Shown here in pieces: positions 59,956 to 64,000 of a stretch of DNA of 64,000 nucleotides. The DNA is taken from assembly GCA_038243995.1 (NCBI GenBank), contig JBBRTV010000026.1:21983-85982 (forward strand), given 5' to 3'. The notes under the pieces were generated by a model. That model had not been told where the DNA came from. It searched no databases and worked only from the letters and a program-made list of their open reading frames with translations. This DNA comes from Scleromatobacter sp038243995. Lineage in GTDB: Bacteria; Pseudomonadota; Gammaproteobacteria; Burkholderiales; Burkholderiaceae_C. The position numbers and the translations under genes are program-made. Position 1 is the stretch's first letter. Each line of letters opens with the position of its first letter.

Positions 59956-61432
59956 GATCTTCATTGGTGCAGGAGCGATCGGATTGCTGGTCTGCGCCAG
60001 TCTCGCATCTGCCCAGGGCGTGGTGCCGGGCCAGGCTGCATTGCCCGAGTCGCGGGCAGCAGGCGCGATCGGCACGGGTGCGCCGACGCGCGCCGATCCC
60101 TACCCACTCAATGCCGCGGGCTGGGGCCCTGAAGTCGGCGGTGGACGGTTTGCGAGTCGATGGGCCGAAGACTGGACAGGCGTGCGCGCTGCCGGCAATG
60201 CCCCGGAGTTCAAGGCGATGCCGCTCGCCGGAGCGGCCTCCCTGACCCTGAGCGCCGAGGCCCGTTTGCGCTACGACGTCGTCGATCACGGTCAATTGAT
60301 GCGTGGCAACGACTACCGGCAGGGGCTGCTGCGCGGCATCGTTGGCGCAGACCTGCGCGTCGATCCCGGCCTGCGTGTCTATGGCGAAGTCGGCACTGGC
60401 CAGGTCGAGGGTCGCCGCAGCATCAGCACCGCCAGCTTCCAGAACGACGCGGCGTTGCAGCAGTTGTTCGTCGACGCCAGTAGGCACGTGGGGGCCACCC
60501 TGGTGGGCGCGATGCTGGGACGCCAGGAGTTTGCCGATGGACCCCGGCAACTGATCAGCCTGAGCGACGGCCCGGACATCCATCGCACTTGGAACGGCGT
60601 CCGGCTTTACGCCCACGCTCAGACGGTTCGTGTCGGCGCTTTTGACTTCCGCGCGACGCGCCTGCAGCGGGGCGCTTTCGATGAAGACATCAACAACGCC
60701 GAACGAATTCGTGGGCTCGATGCCAGTCTGGTGGTCTCTTGCTGTGGCCGGGCCGACATCTTCCTGGATCCGTTCTGGATTCAGAGTGACAAGCCGAGCT
60801 TGCGCGCGGGCACGCGCCTGGGCATCGACCATCGCGACACCCTGGGTCTGCGTTTCTGGGGCCGGCAAGGCGACCTGAAATTCGACTGGACGCTGGCACA
60901 CCAGACGGGCCGATACATGAGTCGAGACATCGACGCCTGGGGTCTGTTCGCCGTTCACAGCCTGGCGCTCTCCAGTGAAGGCTGGAAGCCTCGGCTTGCG
61001 GCGCACATCGACATCGCCTCTGGTGGCGGCGCGGACGGGACCGGGACGCTCAATGGGTTCAATCAACTCTATGCGAGCTCCAATTATCTCGGCGAAGGGC
61101 AGTTTCTCAGCCTCAGCAACCTGCTGATGATCGCGCCGGGGGTTTCCGTGTCGCCAACGCCCGCGACGAATCTCTCGATCGAATACGGATTCGCGCGGAG
61201 ACTCGATGCGAGCGACGCAGCCTACGCAGGCGGGATGCGTGCCTATACAGGCACCCAGGACGTCGCGGGCCACGAGATCGGCGGCCTGCTGCGCGTCGTC
61301 GGGACTTTGGCGGCCAGCGAAGGTCTGACCTTGTTCTTCAACCTCGAGCACTTCGCCGCCGGCGATGTGCTGAGGCGCGCGCAACTTCCTTCGGGCAGCT
61401 ATGGCTATGTCGGCGCGACGTTCCGATATTGA
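59948..61432 (+). CDS. Alginate-export-type outer-membrane porin
   Basis: A 494-residue outer-membrane barrel. Signal peptide residues 1-22 (MDKIFIGAGAIGLLVCASLA, cleavage after ASA). The body follows the alginate-export family: LRYDVVDHGQLMRGNDYRQG near 98-117, VGAMLGRQEFADGPRQLISL, SDGPDIHRTWNGVRLYAH, and a barrel ending VGATFRY with a terminal aromatic residue. TTG at 59948 overlaps the exporter stop; GGGAGGAGGG about eight bases upstream makes this the most likely start. Substrates of this family include alginate and other organic acids; here it probably serves the exporter (inference). Confidence 0.8.
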   Translation: MDKIFIGAGAIGLLVCASLASAQGVVPGQAALPESRAAGAIGTGAPTRADPYPLNAAGWGPEVGGGRFASRWAEDWTGVRAAGNAPEFKAMPLAGAASLTLSAEARLRYDVVDHGQLMRGNDYRQGLLRGIVGADLRVDPGLRVYGEVGTGQVEGRRSISTASFQNDAALQQLFVDASRHVGATLVGAMLGRQEFADGPRQLISLSDGPDIHRTWNGVRLYAHAQTVRVGAFDFRATRLQRGAFDEDINNAERIRGLDASLVVSCCGRADIFLDPFWIQSDKPSLRAGTRLGIDHRDTLGLRFWGRQGDLKFDWTLAHQTGRYMSRDIDAWGLFAVHSLALSSEGWKPRLAAHIDIASGGGADGTGTLNGFNQLYASSNYLGEGQFLSLSNLLMIAPGVSVSPTPATNLSIEYGFARRLDASDAAYAGGMRAYTGTQDVAGHEIGGLLRVVGTLAASEGLTLFFNLEHFAAGDVLRRAQLPSGSYGYVGATFRY

Positions 61433-61822
61433 GGATCAGGCGGTGCCGCGCGCTCATCGGGCCGGTGTCTTTCGTGAGCCGGTACTGGGTACCGCAAATC
61501 CGCACTTTGGTGCGGTGACATCGCAGGGCGCGGCGCAGACACTGGATTCCAGGCGATCGACATCGGGTCGGCTACGGTCTCCCAGGGTCTTGCGCTTGCG
61601 GCAGTCCTTCCGGCCAGGTCAGGGGCCGTACGCCGACCGTGGGTCGCCCGATCGACGTTTTCAGTTGGCTTCCATGCGACCAGGCGAAACGTTGGGTTTG
61701 ATATCCGACCGGCGTCTGATTGCCGTCTGCCTTCGAGGTCCTGTTGGTCCGCGCCGTGCGGCTTCCGCGGGATCGACGATGGCGCTGTCTTGCCGCTCTG
61801 CGGAGCGAATTGTGAGTTCACC
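61433..61822. other. Intergenic region with two short inverted repeats
   Basis: 390 bases with no gene. GGTAC-TGG-GTACC (61481-61493) and CCGCAC-TTTG-GTGCGG (61500-61515) stand side by side just after the porin stop. The second could be a weak terminator, without a T tract. The 3' part presumably holds the promoter of the following LysR gene. Confidence 0.4.
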
Positions 61823-62776
61823 ATGCCAACGAAGAAAATTCCGCTGTCGCGACTTGATTGGGACAACCTCCGTGTATTTCTGGCGGTTGCCCATACTCGA
61901 AGCCTTTCTATCGCGGCCCGAAAACTGTTGATGGACCACTCGACGGTCTCGCGCCGACTCGCCCAACTCGAATCGACCTTGGGGGCCACCTTGTTCAAGC
62001 GACATCGCCTCGGCATGGACATCAACGAGTTCGGCGAGGCGCTGTTGCCGCATGTCGAGAAGATGGAAATCGGCTCATTCGAGTTGAAGGAGGCGATAGC
62101 CGGGGCCAAGTCGCCCGAAGGACAAGTCCGGCTTGCCAGCATGGAAGGCACCGCCTCGCTGTATCTCGCACCGCGCATGCACACTTTCAATAAGCGTTGT
62201 CCGAACATCGAGATCGAACTCGTCACTTCGACCCTGATGGTCAACGTGGTGAATCGTGAAGCAGACATCTTCCTGTCGTACTTCGAGCCGACCGGGCGGG
62301 GTCTCGCCTCTGAAAGAATCGGTGAATTTTCGCTGGTACTGTGCGCCGGCCCCGCGTATGTCGAAGCTCATGGATCCCCCCGTTCGATCGACGACCTCAA
62401 GAACCATCACTTCGTCAGCTATATAAGCGACCTGATCCATGTGGGAGCGCTGCGATGGCTCGACGATCTCATCGCCGCTCCCAACATCAGGTTCAGGTCC
62501 AACAGCCTGATCGCACAGATGAATGCGGCCGTCGCCGGCGTGGGTCTCGCATTCCTGCCGCGCTACTGCCTGCAATACAAGCCTGCGCTCATCCCTCTGC
62601 TCGAGAGCGATATCGACATTCGGCGTCCGGTATGGGCGACCGTCCATCGCGAAATGGTCTACCTTCCGCGGATCAAGGCGGTCATGGCATTCCTGGCGCG
62701 GATGTTTTCCGACGATCAGGCGCTCTTGGTCGGCCCAGGCATGCGCAAAGAAGAATCGTTGGCGCCGTGCCAGTGA
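61823..62776 (+). CDS. LysR family transcriptional regulator
   Basis: A 317-residue LysR regulator unlike the tandem pair. Helix-turn-helix DNLRVFLAVAHTRSLSIAAR then LLMDHSTVSRRLAQLESTLG near 14-56; effector domain about 90-300, with VRLASMEGTASLYLAPRMHT. The DHSTVSRRL variant is typical of a subgroup acting on unlinked or adjacent aromatic or amino-acid genes. ATG 61823 is chosen (MPTKKIPLSRLDWDNL); the frame opens at 61790. GTGAG lies before the start; the ribosome binding site is weak. The target is unknown. Confidence 0.88.
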   Translation: MPTKKIPLSRLDWDNLRVFLAVAHTRSLSIAARKLLMDHSTVSRRLAQLESTLGATLFKRHRLGMDINEFGEALLPHVEKMEIGSFELKEAIAGAKSPEGQVRLASMEGTASLYLAPRMHTFNKRCPNIEIELVTSTLMVNVVNREADIFLSYFEPTGRGLASERIGEFSLVLCAGPAYVEAHGSPRSIDDLKNHHFVSYISDLIHVGALRWLDDLIAAPNIRFRSNSLIAQMNAAVAGVGLAFLPRYCLQYKPALIPLLESDIDIRRPVWATVHREMVYLPRIKAVMAFLARMFSDDQALLVGPGMRKEESLAPCQ

Positions 62777-62901
62777 GCGCGACGGGAGGCCGCCCCGGTT
62801 CATGAGCCCCGGCAGCGCGCGGCACTTTTCGAGGGGCCGTGCAGCGCGCCTGCTACCCGCGCGAGGCGCCGGGCTGTTGCCCGCTACAATTTCCCTTGCA
62901 C

Positions 62902-62989
62902 GGAGGCTTGGGTGAGCGGTTTAAACCAGCAGTCTTGAAAACTGCCGATGGGCAACCATCCGTGAGTTCGAATCTCACAGCCTCCGCCA
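62902..62989 (+). tRNA. tRNA-Ser (anticodon UGA)
   Basis: An 88-base gene including the encoded CCA. Acceptor stem GGAGGCT pairs with AGCCTCC. Anticodon stem GCAGT pairs with ACTGC, loop CTTGAAA, anticodon TGA at 62936-62938. There is a long variable arm (CCGATGGGCAACCATCC) and a T-loop with GTTCGAATC. A TACAAT -10-like box lies at 62885-62890; the -35 is unclear. Confidence 0.97.
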
Positions 62990-63002
62990 GGAAGCAAGCA
63001 AC

Positions 63003-63032
63003 CACGGGCCCTGGCGGCCCGTGTTTCGTTTC
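63003..63032 (+). terminator. Terminator after tRNA-Ser
   Basis: CACGGGCC (63003-63010) pairs with GGCCCGTG (63016-63023), followed by TTTCGTTTCT. It lies 13 bases after the tRNA. Confidence 0.85.
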
Positions 63033-63295
63033 TCCCCCCTTTTCTACCCACATTCCGGGGAGCGCTGGGGACGGGGTTTGCCGTTCTTGGGGCGTGGTGT
63101 TCCTGCGACGAAATTCGTGTGGCGGAAGGAAGTGCCTGGCGGCCGTGCTCTGGCGCGAAGCGCGACTACGATTGCTATCGCACTCCAGGGGCGGGCGACA
63201 ACGGCGTGGATGTCGTTGCACTGGACGGGTCGACGGGCCTTCGCCGCCTCGTCGTAAACGCTGCGTCCGTCGCTCTTGTGCCCAATCACCAGCCC
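63033..63295. other. Non-coding or decayed stretch between the tRNA and the IS21-type end
   Basis: No intact gene. On the minus strand a short frame reads GLVIGHKSDGRSVYDEAAKA near 63240-63300, faintly like the C-terminal box of a tyrosine recombinase. It ends at the probable boundary of the IS element. Evidence is weak. Confidence 0.25.
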
Positions 63296-63340
63296 TGATG
63301 GCCACCCAAATTCCCCGGCCTGTGGCCACATCAAATTCCG
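63296..63340 (+). repeat. Probable left-end repeats of an IS21-family element
   Basis: Two related copies stand in tandem: TGGCCACCCAAATTCC (from 63299) and TGGCCACATCAAATTCC (63323-63339). Multiple such terminal repeats bind the IstA transposase in IS21-type elements. The sequence begins TGATGGCCACC at 63296, a plausible element end. Confidence 0.55.
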
Positions 63341-63457
63341 CCACCCTGACCGTGCTTCGACGAGGCGCTGACAGGCCGGCAAGGCCGGCCGGTCAGGGCC
63401 GAGCAGGACGTTACCTTTTCACCCCTCAACGCCGAGGGGACACAAGGAGTGAACGTC

Positions 63458-63988
63458 TTGAAGCCACATTTGCAGACCACGATCTGGACGCTGCTGGAGA
63501 GCGGTACCAGCCAGCGCGGGATCGAGCGCGTCACGGGGATCGATCGCAAGACGATCCGCGCGTACCAGAAGCGGTTCTCCACCGCCGCCCCGCCAACTTC
63601 CCCCGGGGTGGCCACCGACTCCCTCACGGTGGCCGCCGGCCCGGCGCCGCAAATTCCTCCACCCCGGCCACCGACCTCGGCGGTCGTGACGGCCTCGGCC
63701 TGCGAACCCCACCGCGTCTTCATCGAGGCCCAGCTTCGATTGCGCCGCAATGCGATGGCGATCTACCAGGACTTGGTCGATCGGCACGGCTTCACCGGTG
63801 CCTACAACTCGGTCAAACGCTTCGCGGGCAAGCTGCGCCACCGCGAGCCCGAGCAGTTCGGGCCCCTCGTCGTTTCGAGTGGAATTCGCCCCTTCGTTGA
63901 CAATCTGGTAGTCGAGCCCAGTGGGGTCGTGGTGGGAGGCTGGTGTAGCCGGTCCGACCGTCGGTTCACTGGGCGGTTTTGCCGCTGA
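63458..63988 (+). pseudogene. IS21-family transposase IstA, truncated
   Basis: A 176-codon remnant of a transposase normally about 500 residues. TTG at 63458 with AAGGAG eight bases upstream begins LKPHLQTTIWTLLESGTSQR. A helix-turn-helix follows (IERVTGIDRKTIRAYQKRF), then a Pro-rich linker and a conserved segment RRNAMAIYQDLVDRHGFTGA, YNSVKRFAGKLRHREPEQF. After REPEQF, about 63860, similarity stops. The expected catalytic DDE region (MQVDYGEG in the family) is missing and the frame ends in unrelated sequence. A deletion or another insertion has removed the rest. No istB is seen before the window ends. Confidence 0.75.
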
Positions 63989-64000
63989 GCCGCAACGCGA

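Noticed and set aside
62853..63344. 163-codon minus-strand frame across the tRNA
   Set aside because: It is the antisense of tRNA-Ser (the frequently mis-annotated AVRFELTDGCPS-type peptide) and not a gene.

Overview
The window is GC-rich chromosomal DNA. It most likely comes from a betaproteobacterium of the order Burkholderiales. That placement is inferred from the style of the flagellar proteins, the dual-domain FlgJ, and the fliA / flgNMA-flgB..L arrangement; no marker gene here fixes the genus.

Region 1 (1-18.6 kb) is motility. fliA (sigma-28) and pilU (twitching ATPase) are followed by a membrane diguanylate cyclase, a UPF0158 protein and a secreted EXORDIUM-like protein. Next comes the leftward set flgA, flgM, flgN, divergent from the rightward rod/hook set flgB-C-D-E-F-G-H-I-J-K-L. 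Two well-spaced sigma-28 promoters are readable, one before flgA and one before flgM. They form the expected loop in which FliA drives its own anti-sigma factor.

Region 2 (18.6-32.7 kb) is dominated by signalling: a degenerate EAL-HDOD protein, a roughly 1,000-residue multi-PAS HisKA_2 kinase followed by an ANTAR response regulator, a second histidine kinase, an Hpt phosphotransfer protein, a REC-PAS-GGDEF-EAL protein and a large GGDEF protein. A LysE-type exporter with a MocR regulator sits in the middle.

Region 3 (32.7-50.7 kb) is mixed cell-envelope and regulatory content. It holds an MpaB-like (DUF2236) protein, a Wzi-like barrel fused to a PAP2 phosphatase, a GlxA-type regulator divergent from a secreted DJ-1/PfpI protein, and a MATE exporter. 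It also holds a small periplasmic Ala/Asp/Lys/Arg-rich protein, a DUF1800-DUF1501 operon, an EcsC protein, a two-component-type propeller protein ending in GGDEF, and an S41-type protein that lacks its catalytic serine and carries a hexanucleotide repeat in its signal sequence.

Region 4 (50.7-62.8 kb) is accessory-like. It contains a chemoreceptor, then a VAO-type flavin oxidase with a FeeM-like N-acyltransferase and an AraC regulator. After these come two tandem paralogous LysR regulators sharing a 15-bp promoter element, a DHA2 exporter coupled to an alginate-export-type porin (both with TTG starts), and another LysR regulator.

Region 5 (62.9-64 kb) has tRNA-Ser(UGA) and the left part of a decayed IS21-family element, which suggests an integration hot spot at the window edge.

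Five genes carry recognisable c-di-GMP domains, one of them degenerate. Together with flagella, type IV pilus retraction, a chemoreceptor and envelope/export proteins, they suggest a region devoted to switching between swimming and surface life (inference).
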